Shown here: piece by piece, positions 46,254 to 57,239 of the stretch
Numbering within the stretch: position 1 is the stretch's first letter
Layout: the number at the start of each line of letters is the position of its first letter
Assembly: GCA_016177705.1 (NCBI GenBank)
Contig: JACOUT010000003.1
Coordinates: forward strand, 682,001-746,000
Source of the DNA: Deltaproteobacteria bacterium
GTDB taxonomy: Bacteria > Myxococcota > UBA727 > VGSZ01
DNA: 64,000 nucleotides
Reading direction: 5' to 3'
Program-made: the position numbers and the translations under genes
The notes under the pieces: model-generated
What the model saw: only the letters and a program-made list of their open reading frames with translations
The model's database searches: none
Told to the model about the DNA's origin: nothing

Positions 46254-46712
46254 ATGGCCTTCGCGTCGCGCAGCAGCGGCAACGCCCCCATGAGCGACAT
46301 CAACGTGACGCCCATGGTCGACGTCATGCTGGTCTTGCTCGTCATCTTCATGGTGACCGCGCCCTTGCTGCAGCAAGGCGTCAAGGTCGACCTGCCGGAC
46401 GCGCAGGCCGAGCCGATGAAGACCTCCACCGAGGAGCGGCTCGTGCTGACGCTCGCCAAGGACGGCAAGGCCTACCTCGGCAAGACCGAGGTGCCGGTCG
46501 AGCGCATCACCGACCTGTTGTCGGCCAACGAGAAGCTCAAGATCGACAAGGAGCTGTACCTGCACGCCGACCAGGAGCTGCCCTACGGCTTGGTGGTACG
46601 CGTGATGGCGGCGGCCAAGGCGGGCGGCGCTGAGACGCTCGCCATGGTCACCGACCCGGAGGCGCCGCCACCGCGCGGCGCAATCCCGCTCGCCGCGGGG
46701 AGCGGCAAGTGA
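46254..46712 (+). CDS. tolR: Biopolymer transport protein TolR/ExbD family
   Basis: 152 residues. A single N-terminal membrane helix with the essential acidic residue: DINVTPMVDVMLVLLVIFMVTAPLL (Asp23), followed by a periplasmic domain. ATG with GGAGGAG six bases upstream. In Tol or Ton systems it forms the stator with TolQ/ExbB that uses the proton gradient; no tolQ/exbB lies beside it here. The stop overlaps the next GTG as GTGA. The adjacent tolA-like and tolB genes favour Tol rather than Ton. Confidence 0.92.
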   Translation: MAFASRSSGNAPMSDINVTPMVDVMLVLLVIFMVTAPLLQQGVKVDLPDAQAEPMKTSTEERLVLTLAKDGKAYLGKTEVPVERITDLLSANEKLKIDKELYLHADQELPYGLVVRVMAAAKAGGAETLAMVTDPEAPPPRGAIPLAAGSGK

Positions 46713-47554
46713 GCGAGGGCCCGGTCACGCCGGCGCCGGGCGGGCCGCCGATGTCGCGGCCGCCCGCACCTGCCCCGACCGCGCCGCCCAGCATTCCCCC
46801 GAGCAGGGCGGCGTCGCTCACCATGCGCCACGCGCGCCAGCAGCGAAACCTCGCCATCTTCATCTTCGTCTCGCTGGTGCTGCACACGGGCGCGGTCGCC
46901 GCCTACGCCTTCTGGCCGGCGCCGAGCAAGCCCGCGCTCAACCTCGACGACGCGGTGGTGAAGACGCGGCTGGTGCGCCTCGGCAAGCCGCGCGACGAGA
47001 AGCTGCTGCCGCGCCTGCCGACCAGCCCGCCGCCGCCCGCCGCCGACAAGCGCGCACCACCGAACCAGGAGCTCGCGCCCGACAAGCCCGCGCCCGACTC
47101 GTCGAAGAAGCCCTCAGCCACCGACATCCTCGAGAAGTTCGAGAAGGACAACGCCAAGCCGAGCGACGTGCGCGACCTGATCCGCGATCGCATCGGCGAG
47201 CAGACCGACGAGGGACGCGAGGACGGCGACCGTGAAGGCACCGACCTGACCGGCGAGATCAAGGCGAGCTACTTCACGCGCGTGGCGCTGGCGGTGCAGC
47301 GCAACCTCGAGGTCAGCTCCACCTTGAGCGACGAGGACCGCGTGCGCCTGCGCTGCGAGCTGGCGCTCACGCTCGATGACCAGGGCGCCCTGGTCGGCGC
47401 CAAGATCCAAAAGAGCTCGGGCAACGCCACCTTCGACAACGACGTGCTCGCCGCCGCCAAGCGCTCGAGCCCGCTGCCCGCGCCGCCGCCGCCGGTGCAG
47501 GCGCTCGCCGCCGCCGGCTTCGCGTTCAACGTCTGCCCGTCGCGCTGCCAGTAG
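46709..47554 (+). CDS. tolA: TolA/TonB-like energy-transducing protein
   Basis: 281 residues from a GTG that overlaps tolR. A Pro-rich cytoplasmic tail (~45 residues), then a membrane helix with the conserved LxHTG (IFVSLVLHTGAVAAYAFW), a Pro/Lys/Asp-rich periplasmic spacer, and a C-terminal domain (GEIKASYFTRVALAVQRNLEVSSTL, VRLRCELALTLDDQGALVGAKIQKSSGNATFDNDVLAAAKRS) of the TonB/TolA third-domain type. It links TolQR motors to the outer membrane or to TolB. Two Cys near the end (NVCPSRC) are unusual for the family and could form a disulfide. Confidence 0.88.
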   Translation: MSEGPVTPAPGGPPMSRPPAPAPTAPPSIPPSRAASLTMRHARQQRNLAIFIFVSLVLHTGAVAAYAFWPAPSKPALNLDDAVVKTRLVRLGKPRDEKLLPRLPTSPPPPAADKRAPPNQELAPDKPAPDSSKKPSATDILEKFEKDNAKPSDVRDLIRDRIGEQTDEGREDGDREGTDLTGEIKASYFTRVALAVQRNLEVSSTLSDEDRVRLRCELALTLDDQGALVGAKIQKSSGNATFDNDVLAAAKRSSPLPAPPPPVQALAAAGFAFNVCPSRCQ

Positions 47555-47576
47555 ACCCTGTGCCATAAGGGGCGCC

Positions 47577-48878
47577 ATGACACGTTGTTCCGTGCTCGTG
47601 CTCGCGTTGTCGCTGCTCGCTGCCGGCGCGGCCCTCGGCCAAGCGCCCATCGTCGGCGACATCGAGGGCAAGGAGTTCCGCCCCTTCCCCATCGCAGTCA
47701 CCGAGCTGCGTCTGGCGCCCGGCGCCGAGGGACACAAGAGCGCCGCGCAGCAGCTCGTCAAGATCGTGCGCGCCGACCTCGACCTGACCGGCGCCTTCAA
47801 GGTGCTCGACCCGAAGAGCTTCATCGACACCGACGGGCTCACCCAGTCGACGGTGCGCTTCCCCGACTGGCTCAACATCGGCGCCGCCGGCCTGGTCAAG
47901 GCGCAGCTCAAGGAGGAGGGCGGCAAGCTCGCCGTCGAGCTGCACGGCTTCGAGGTCGCCTCCGCCAAGGAGGGGCTGACCAAGACCGTCTCGGGCGCAA
48001 AAGACGACGTGCGTGGCCTCGCGCATGCCTTGTCCGACGAGATCTACCGCTACTTCACCGGCGAGCCAGGCGTGTTTCGCACGCGCATCGCGTTCGTGCG
48101 CAAGGTGCAGGGCGAAAAGCACGTCTTCGTCACCGACATCGACGGGCAGGGGGGCGGCCAGGTCACCAAGGGCGGTGGGCTCAACCTGCTGCCGAGCTTC
48201 GCGCCCGACGGGCGCAGCCTGGTGTTCACCAGCTACCGGCTCGACAACCCCGACTTGTACGAGCTGGCGCTCGGCGACGGCTCGCTCAAGCGCCTGTCGT
48301 CGCGCCCCGGGCTCAACACCGGCGGGCGCATCTCGCCCGACGGCAGCAAGATCGCGCTGACGCTCTCGCAAGACGGCAACTCCGAGATCTACCTGCTCGA
48401 CCGCGGCGGCGGCTTGCTCAAGCGGCTGACCTCGTCGTGGGGCATCGACACCTCGCCGGCCTGGTCGCCCGACGGCGCCAACATCGCCTTCGTGTCGTCG
48501 CGCGCGGGCAACCCGCAGCTCTACGTCATGGGCTCGTCGGGCGGCGAGCCCAAGCGCGTGACCTTCCAGGGCACCTACAACCAGACGCCTGCGTACTCGC
48601 CGCGCGGCACGCACCTGGCGTTCACCGCGCGCGACGAGCGCAACGTGTTCGACATCTTCGTGCTCGACCTGCGCACCAATCAGATCGCGCGCGTCACGCA
48701 AGACCAGGGCAACAACGAGGAGCCGAGCATCGCGCCCAACGGTCGCATGTTGGTGTTCTCGACGACCAGGAGCGGCGCGCGCCAGCTCGTGGTGTCGAAC
48801 CTCGACGGCACCAAGCAGACGGTCATCACCACCGGCGGCGAGCACTCGTCGCCGTCGTGGGGGCCGTTCGTCAAGTAG
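47577..48878 (+). CDS. tolB: Tol-Pal system beta-propeller protein TolB
   Basis: 433 residues, periplasmic. Signal peptide MTRCSVLVLALSLLAAGAALG; the TolB N-terminal domain (RADLDLTGAFKVLDPKSFID, IGAAGLVKAQL) is followed by a six-bladed PD40 propeller with repeats such as LLPSFAPDGRSLVFTSYR, DTSPAWSPDGANIAFVSSR and QTPAYSPRGTHLAFTAR. GGGG six bases upstream of the ATG at 47577. It follows tolA by 22 bases. No pal is present downstream; the next gene is convergent. Confidence 0.95.
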   Translation: MTRCSVLVLALSLLAAGAALGQAPIVGDIEGKEFRPFPIAVTELRLAPGAEGHKSAAQQLVKIVRADLDLTGAFKVLDPKSFIDTDGLTQSTVRFPDWLNIGAAGLVKAQLKEEGGKLAVELHGFEVASAKEGLTKTVSGAKDDVRGLAHALSDEIYRYFTGEPGVFRTRIAFVRKVQGEKHVFVTDIDGQGGGQVTKGGGLNLLPSFAPDGRSLVFTSYRLDNPDLYELALGDGSLKRLSSRPGLNTGGRISPDGSKIALTLSQDGNSEIYLLDRGGGLLKRLTSSWGIDTSPAWSPDGANIAFVSSRAGNPQLYVMGSSGGEPKRVTFQGTYNQTPAYSPRGTHLAFTARDERNVFDIFVLDLRTNQIARVTQDQGNNEEPSIAPNGRMLVFSTTRSGARQLVVSNLDGTKQTVITTGGEHSSPSWGPFVK

Positions 48879-48884
48879 CGCCGC

Positions 48885-49331
48885 CTACAGCTCGGCGCCG
48901 CCCTCGCAGGGATCCTCGAAGACCTCGCCCGGCGTGCCGCAGCGGCAGGCGTTGCCGGTGTCGTCCTCGCAGACGCAGTGATCGCCGTCGCACGCGCAGC
49001 GCGCACCGGCGCAGCCGACGCCCGCGCCCTGTGCGGCCTCGGTCCAGCACTCGGTAGTCGTGCAGCGGCAGGCGGCGCCGTCGCACTCGCAGCCGGTGCC
49101 GCCGCAGATGGCGCCGGTGGGGCTGCTCGTGGTGGCGCAGTCGGGTGACAGGCAGGAGCAGGACTCCTCCTCGGTGTCGCAGCGGCAGCCGTCGCCCGTG
49201 CAGTGGCAGGCGTTCTGTGAGCAGTCGGTGTCGAGCGCCACCGGCGAGGTGAAGACGCCGCCGGCGTCGAGCAGGCCGCAACCCGACGTCGCGACCACGA
49301 GGGCCAGCAGCACGGCACTTCGTGGGCTCAC
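48885..49331 (-). CDS. Cys-rich lipoprotein, second gene of a repeated envelope module
   Basis: 148 residues from GTG 49331, which overlaps the previous stop as GTGA. Signal sequence with lipobox in VATSGC. The mature part has more than 20 cysteines in short CxCxGxxCxC units (CHCTGDGCRCDTE, CECDGAACRCTT, CACDGDHCVCEDD), a spacing that could bind metal or form a tight disulfide ladder. Its operon partner is a GCDTSSC-motif membrane protein; the same order occurs at 61,019-63,408 where the downstream lipoprotein is different in sequence but again Cys-rich. Confidence 0.78.
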   Translation of the reverse strand: MSPRSAVLLALVVATSGCGLLDAGGVFTSPVALDTDCSQNACHCTGDGCRCDTEEESCSCLSPDCATTSSPTGAICGGTGCECDGAACRCTTTECWTEAAQGAGVGCAGARCACDGDHCVCEDDTGNACRCGTPGEVFEDPCEGGAEL

Positions 49332-50041
49332 GAGGTACCCCACAGCACGGCGCCGACCACGAGAATAGCCGCGCCGCTCAGGAGCGCCGCCGGGCCGACG
49401 AAGTCGCCGGCATCGAGCGCGTGGTTGTTGCTGGTTGGCGAGACCGCGTCGAAGGTGAGGCCGCCGGCCACCACCACGCCGCCAGCGACCAGCAAGGTCA
49501 CGGGCAAGAGCGGCAACGGCGCCGGCGTCGAGCTCGAGGTCGAGGTCGACGAAGCGTCGGGCGTGAGCCCGCCGACGGTGAGCGCGCTCGCGGCCGCCCG
49601 CGCGCGGGCGGGGATGTCGGCTTGGTCGCGCACCTCGAACGACGTGCGCTGCACTGAGGCAGCGCGCTCGACGTCGAACAGGCTCAGGTTGACCACCAAC
49701 AGCGCGCCGAGCTGGGTGGCGTCGCCGAACACCACGAAGCGCGCACCGAGCGCGCCGGCGATCTCGCCCAAGCAGCTCGAGGTATCGCAGCCGGTCGCCT
49801 GCTTGTCGGCCTCGAGCTCGGTGAGCTGCGACAGCTCGCTCGACGACAGCGCGGTGAAGCGGCCGGTCTTGCCGAGCTCGACCGTCAGCGTGGAGGCGAT
49901 GGCGTGCCGCACCTCGACGGGCACGGTCTCGCCCTTGGGCACCAGCACCAGGATGCGCGGTGGTGGTTCGACGACCGCGGGCGCCTGCGTCGCCTCGACC
50001 GGCGTTTGCGCGAGCAGCAGCAGCAGCAGGCCCGAGAACAT
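49328..50041 (-). CDS. CsgG/TolB-N-like exported protein with GCDTxxC motif (module gene, copy 1)
   Basis: 237 residues. Signal-like N-terminus, then RILVLVPKGETVPVEVRHAIASTLTVELGKTGRFTALSSSE and GCDTSSCLGEIAGALGARFVVFGDATQ, a pattern like the nucleotide-binding-like N-terminal domain of TolB/CsgG-type outer-membrane proteins. A Ser/Thr-rich linker and two C-terminal hydrophobic helices follow. It is paralogous to the product at 62701-63408 (the GCDT-x2-C-x2-EIA-x-ALGAR block matches). Translationally coupled to the lipoprotein gene downstream. Confidence 0.8.
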   Translation of the reverse strand: MFSGLLLLLLAQTPVEATQAPAVVEPPPRILVLVPKGETVPVEVRHAIASTLTVELGKTGRFTALSSSELSQLTELEADKQATGCDTSSCLGEIAGALGARFVVFGDATQLGALLVVNLSLFDVERAASVQRTSFEVRDQADIPARARAAASALTVGGLTPDASSTSTSSSTPAPLPLLPVTLLVAGGVVVAGGLTFDAVSPTSNNHALDAGDFVGPAALLSGAAILVVGAVLWGTS

Positions 50042-50101
50042 CCCACGGTCATGGCCCCACCGCCCAAGCCGGGCAAGCGGGGTCCAATGGTGGGGGCCAG
50101 A

Positions 50102-51866
50102 TCACTCGATGACGACGCACTGCGCGACGCGGATGGGATCGCCCAGGTAGTCGGTGACGCTGTCGCCGTACTCGAGGTCGAGCGACACATCGTAGACGCC
50201 GGCCGGGACCTTGAGCGAGAAGGAGGTCGCCCCGCTCGTCTGCGAGTACAGGTACGTCGAGAACGTCTCTTGGTTGACGAAGCGCACGTACGCCTCCGGG
50301 TAGTACTGCTCCGGCTGCACGTCGCTGATGGTCTGGCCGTCGTAGCCGAGAGCGCCGGTGACGAGGACCAGGTGAGGGTCGACGTCGATGGTGGTGGCGC
50401 CCTCGATGGCGACGTTGCTGACGACCCGGATCGGGTCACCGAGGTAGTCGGTGACGCTATCGCCGTACTCGAGGTCGAGCGCGACGTCGTAGCGGCCGCG
50501 CGGGATCTTGAGCGAGTACGAGGTGGCACCGCTGGTCTGCGAGAACAGGTAGCTCGAGAAGGTCTCGCGGTTGACGAAGCGGACGTAGGCCTCGGGGTAG
50601 TACTCCTCCGGCTGCACGTCGCTGATGGACTGGCCGTCGTAGCCGAGCGCGCCGCTGACGGTGACCAACGTGGGCTCGACGTTCACCGTCGTGTTCGCTT
50701 GCACGTCGACGTTCGACGCCACGCGGATGGGATCACCCAGGTAATCGGTGACGCTGTCGCCGTACTCGAGGTCGAGCGCGACGTCGTAGCGGCCGCGTGG
50801 GATCTTGAGCGAGTAGGAGGTGGCGCCGCTCGTCTGCGAGAACAGGTAGCTCGAGAGCGTCTCCTTGTTGACGAAGCGGACGTAGGCCTCGGGGTAGTAC
50901 TCCTCCGGCTGCACGTCGCTGATGGTCTGGCCGTCGTAGCGCAAGGCACCGCTGACGGTGACCAAGGTCGGCTCGACGTTCACCGTGGTGTTCGCCTGCA
51001 CGTCGAGGTTCGAGGCCACGCGGATCGGATCACCCAGATAGTCGGTGACGCTGTCGCCGTACTCGAGGTCGAGCGAGACGTCGTAGACGCCGCGCGGGAT
51101 CTTCAGGGAGTACGACGTGGCGCCACTGGTCTGCGAGAACAGGTACTGCGAGGCCGTCTCCTTGTTGAGGAAGCGCACGTAGGCCTCGGGGTAGTACTCC
51201 TCGGGCTGCACGTTGCTGATGGTCTGGCCGTCGTAGCGCAAGGCGCCGCTGACGGTGACCAGGGTCGGCTCGACGTTGATGGTGGTGTTCGCCTGTACGT
51301 CGACGTTCGAGGCGACGCGGATCGGGTCACCGAGGTAATTGGTGACGCTGTCGCCGTACTCGAGGTCGAGCGAGACGTCGTAACGGCCGCGCGGGATCTT
51401 GAGCGAGTACGAGGTGGCACCGCTGGTCTGCGAGAACAGGTAGCTGGAGAAGGTCTCACGATTGACGAAGCGCACGTACGCCTCGGGGTAGTACTCCTCC
51501 GGCTGCACGTTGCTGATGGTCTGGCCGTCGTAGCGCAAGGCGCCGCTGACGGTGACCAGGGTGGGCTCGACGTTGACCGTGGTGTTGGCCTGGATGTCGA
51601 GGCTCGACGCGACGCGGATCGGATCGCCGAGGTAGTTGGTGACGCTGTCGCCGTACTCGAGGTCGAGCGACACGTCGTAGACGCCGCGCGGGATCTTGAG
51701 CGAGTACGACGTGCCGCCGCTCGTCTGCGAGAACAGATAGCTCGACGAGGTGTCCTGGTTGACGAAGCGCACGTACGCCTCGGGGTAGTACTCCTCCGGT
51801 TGCACGTCGCCGATGGCCTGGCCGTCGTAGCGCAAGGCACCGCTGACGGTGACCAGCTCGGGCGAG
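50102..51866 (-). repeat. Six tandem repeats of 297 bp
   Basis: Six in-frame units with a 297-base period within the lipoprotein gene. Conserved landmarks such as GGTGACGCT(G/A)TCGCCGTACTC recur every 297 bases. Units differ mostly at synonymous sites and at a few residues (VNQ/VNR/VNK, ISN/ISD). The last unit, nearest the stop, is the most divergent. It looks like recent duplication or gene conversion. Confidence 0.93.
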
Positions 51867-52459
51867 ACGTCGACCACGCAGCCGCTCGCGTCGCACGCCT
51901 GGATCTCCTCGGCACAAATGGGCGCGGGCGCGCACTGCCCGTCGTCGTCGCACACCTCGCCGTCCAGGCAGGCGCCACAGACGGTGCCGCACACCGGATC
52001 GAGGCCGCACACGCGCGCGCCGCAGTCGGGCACGCAGCCGTCAGGAGGGGCACAGCCGGCGACGTCGAAGTTGCCGCAGTTGCCCGCGCAGCGCAGCGTG
52101 CCGGGGCCGTAGCCAAGCGACTCACAGGTGGCGCCGCCGACGTCGAGGCCGTCGCACTGCTCGGGCGTGTCGATGGCGCCGTTGCCGCAGGTGGCGGGCG
52201 CGCCACAGGCGGCGCGGTCGAAGTCGTCGCAGGTCGACAGACACGAGAGCGCGCCGGCGCCGAAGCCCTGCGACTCGCAGCTCTCGCCCTCGAGGTCGGC
52301 GCCGTCGCACGCCTCGCGGTCCTCGGCGCGGCCGTCGCCACACTCGGCGTCCTCGTCGCGGTCGCGCCGATCGTCAGGGCTATCGATGACGCCGAGCAGG
52401 TCGCAGCCGGCCACCGCCACGAAGGCGGCGCACAGGAAGACGAGGACGTGGGTACGCAT
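50102..52459 (-). CDS. Lipoprotein with six 99-residue beta-sandwich repeats
   Basis: 785 residues from ATG 52459 (GAGG upstream). Lipobox AVAGC, then two Cys-rich units of the CGNGAIDTPEQCDG type, a third Cys-rich stretch, and six tandem ~99-residue repeats (VSGALRYDGQ, QPEEYYPEAYVRFVN, SYLFSQTSGATSYSLKIPRG, YDVSLDLEYGDSV, YLGDPIRVASN). The strand pattern suggests a CnaB/transthyretin-like (Ig-like) fold. Repeats are nearly identical at DNA level. Probably a surface stalk or adhesin. It is divergent from the kinase at 52617. Confidence 0.88.
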   Translation of the reverse strand: MRTHVLVFLCAAFVAVAGCDLLGVIDSPDDRRDRDEDAECGDGRAEDREACDGADLEGESCESQGFGAGALSCLSTCDDFDRAACGAPATCGNGAIDTPEQCDGLDVGGATCESLGYGPGTLRCAGNCGNFDVAGCAPPDGCVPDCGARVCGLDPVCGTVCGACLDGEVCDDDGQCAPAPICAEEIQACDASGCVVDVSPELVTVSGALRYDGQAIGDVQPEEYYPEAYVRFVNQDTSSSYLFSQTSGGTSYSLKIPRGVYDVSLDLEYGDSVTNYLGDPIRVASSLDIQANTTVNVEPTLVTVSGALRYDGQTISNVQPEEYYPEAYVRFVNRETFSSYLFSQTSGATSYSLKIPRGRYDVSLDLEYGDSVTNYLGDPIRVASNVDVQANTTINVEPTLVTVSGALRYDGQTISNVQPEEYYPEAYVRFLNKETASQYLFSQTSGATSYSLKIPRGVYDVSLDLEYGDSVTDYLGDPIRVASNLDVQANTTVNVEPTLVTVSGALRYDGQTISDVQPEEYYPEAYVRFVNKETLSSYLFSQTSGATSYSLKIPRGRYDVALDLEYGDSVTDYLGDPIRVASNVDVQANTTVNVEPTLVTVSGALGYDGQSISDVQPEEYYPEAYVRFVNRETFSSYLFSQTSGATSYSLKIPRGRYDVALDLEYGDSVTDYLGDPIRVVSNVAIEGATTIDVDPHLVLVTGALGYDGQTISDVQPEQYYPEAYVRFVNQETFSTYLYSQTSGATSFSLKVPAGVYDVSLDLEYGDSVTDYLGDPIRVAQCVVIE

Positions 52460-52616
52460 CGTTGACCTCGCGGCACGGTGGTGGTGCGGGCGGCGCGACG
52501 ACGGCGGTGCGGCGTCACGGCGAGCGCGTAGCAGAGGGGTCTCTGGCGCCCTCGTCAACGCCGCTGCGCGTGCGCACGGTCACGGCGGGTGGGCGGCGCG
52601 GTGTAGAGTCTGCTCC

Positions 52617-55405
<2,789 letters not shown>

Positions 55406-55409
<4 letters not shown>

Positions 55410-56812
55410 GCGAGTCGCGTCGCGCGCCGGCCACGGTCATCGCCAAACAACGCCGTGCCGCCTCAACCGGCGCGTCGTCGATGCCCGAGCTCGACGTGCT
55501 GGCGCGCGTGCGCGCGGTGCGCATCCACCGCGGCGAGCGCGAGCGCGTGCTGCGGCTCGACGAGCGCGAGCGCTACCTGCTCGGTCGCCACGAGGCCGCC
55601 GACGTCGCGTTCGACGCGCCCGAGGTGTCGCGCCTGCACGGCGTGTTGCGCGCCATCGACGGTCGGTGGTGCTTCGAGGACTACGGCAGCGCCAACGGCA
55701 GCACGCTGCAGCGGTTGGAGGGCGAGCAGGTGTTGGCGCCGCACGTGCCGGTGCGGCTCGCCGTCGGCGACGTGCTCGAGCTCGGCGGCCCCGGCGCGCG
55801 CCTCGAGCTCTTGCTCGACGCCGGCGACGAGCCGGCCGAGGCGCACGGTGTCGACGTGGCGCGCTCACCCGCGGCGCGCGCCTTCGCCGAGCGGGTGCGG
55901 CTGGCAGCGAAGACGCGGGTGCCGGTGTTCCTGCTCGGCGCCTCGGGCGTGGGCAAGACCTTCACCGCGCGCACGATCCACGACGACAGCGAGCTGCCGG
56001 GGCCGTTCGTCTCCATCAATTGTGCGCGCTTGCCGACGGAGCCGAGCGCGCTGCACAGCGAGCTGCTCGGTCACGTCAGGGGCGCCTACACCGGGGCCGA
56101 GAGCGCGCGCACCGGCAAGCTGGTGCTGGCCGACGGCGGCACGCTGTTCCTCGACGAGGTCGAGAGCCTGCCGCCGCTGGCGCAGGGCTTCCTGCTCGAC
56201 GTGCTCGAGGGCTCGGGCGACCTTGCGCCGCTCGGCGCGCAGGGGCCGCGCTTGAAGCCGGTGGCGTTCCGTCTCATCTCGGCCTCGAAGCAGCCCCTTG
56301 CCGACAGCGGCCTGCGCCCCGACCTGTGCGAGCGGCTCGCCGAGGGCCACCTGTGGCGCGTGCCGGGGCTCGAGCAGCGCGTCGACGACATCCCGGCGCT
56401 GCTGCGCCACTTCGCCGACGAGGTCGAGGGCATGTTGGGCGCGCGCGTGCTGCTGCCGCCCGCGGCGGTGCGCTTCTGTGTTGCTGCCGCGTGGCCCGGC
56501 CAGCTCCGCCAGTTGCGCGCCGCCGTGGTCGCGCTCGCGCAGCTCGCGCTGGCTCGCGCGCTCGAGCGCGGCGCCGCCGACCCCGCGCGCTTGACGCTGA
56601 CGCTGCGGGAGGAGGACTTCGCCGCGCACCAGGCCGAGCGCGCGGCCGCCTTCGGCGGCGAGCACAGCCCGCACAGCAAGGCGGACGCGCGCCGGCTGTC
56701 GCAGGCGCAGGCGCAGGCGGCGCTCGCCACGGCGGGCGGCAGCGTGACGCGCGCGGCGCGCGCGCTCGGCATCTCGCGCAACACGCTGGCCAAGAAGCTG
56801 GCGGGGCGCTGA
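55406..56812 (+). CDS. FHA-domain sigma-54-dependent transcriptional activator
   Basis: 468 residues. An N-terminal FHA domain ([23 protein letters not shown]... [11 protein letters not shown], ~58-125) replaces the receiver domain of NtrC types; FHA binds phospho-Thr. The AAA+ domain has Walker A GASGVGKT (178-185), GAYTGA at 226-231 (the sigma-54-contact loop, with Tyr for Phe), Walker [10 protein letters not shown], and a C-terminal Fis HTH ([17 protein letters not shown]). The ATG overlaps the kinase stop, so the kinase is its likely input; direct phosphorylation of one by the other is inference. Confidence 0.93.
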
Positions 56813-56830
56813 GCGGGCCCCGTCACGACG

Positions 56831-57226
56831 TCACAGCGTCTGCTTGAGCTTGGCGAGGCCGCTCTGTTCGAGCTGGCGCGCGCGCTCACGGGTCAGGTTG
56901 AGCAGCGCGCCGATCGCCTCGAGCGTCAGCCCGCCCTGCTCCGCCAGGTCGAGCGCACACGACTGCGGGAGCTGCCAGGGCTCGAGGTGCGGGAAGTTGA
57001 GCTTGAGCGAGCCGGTCGCCTGGTTGACGTCGAGGTAGAGGTGGAAGCGGCAGCTCACCCAAAGGCAGGGCCGCGGGCCGCTCCGGCACTGCGCGCGTGT
57101 CTCCGGCCGCTCCTGGTCGAGGATGGCGAGCAGGTTCGTGCTCGACGCGCGCTCACGACGGAGCCGGCGCGGCGACAGCGTGGCCGGCCTCCTCTTTCGT
57201 GGCAGCGACAGGTCGATGCTCACCAT
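56831..57226 (-). CDS. Small sigma-region-4-like HTH protein with four cysteines
   Basis: 131 residues from ATG 57226 (GGAG upstream). The C-terminus [32 protein letters not shown] is a sigma-70 region 4 HTH. The central part has Cys47, Cys54, Cys59 ([13 protein letters not shown]) and Cys90 (PQSCALD), which could coordinate Fe-S or zinc. The N-terminus is basic. There is no region 2, so it is not a complete sigma factor. It lies 13 bases after a secreted lipoprotein gene and is the last gene of a three-gene operon. Confidence 0.82.
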   Translation of the reverse strand: MVSIDLSLPRKRRPATLSPRRLRRERASSTNLLAILDQERPETRAQCRSGPRPCLWVSCRFHLYLDVNQATGSLKLNFPHLEPWQLPQSCALDLAEQGGLTLEAIGALLNLTRERARQLEQSGLAKLKQTL

Positions 57227-57239
57227 GGGCCCGCTCCTT

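Noticed and set aside
49904..52465. Plus-strand open frame through the six-repeat gene
   Set aside because: It mirrors the repeats of the minus-strand lipoprotein, which has a lipobox, Cys-rich units and a sensible fold; the plus frame has none.
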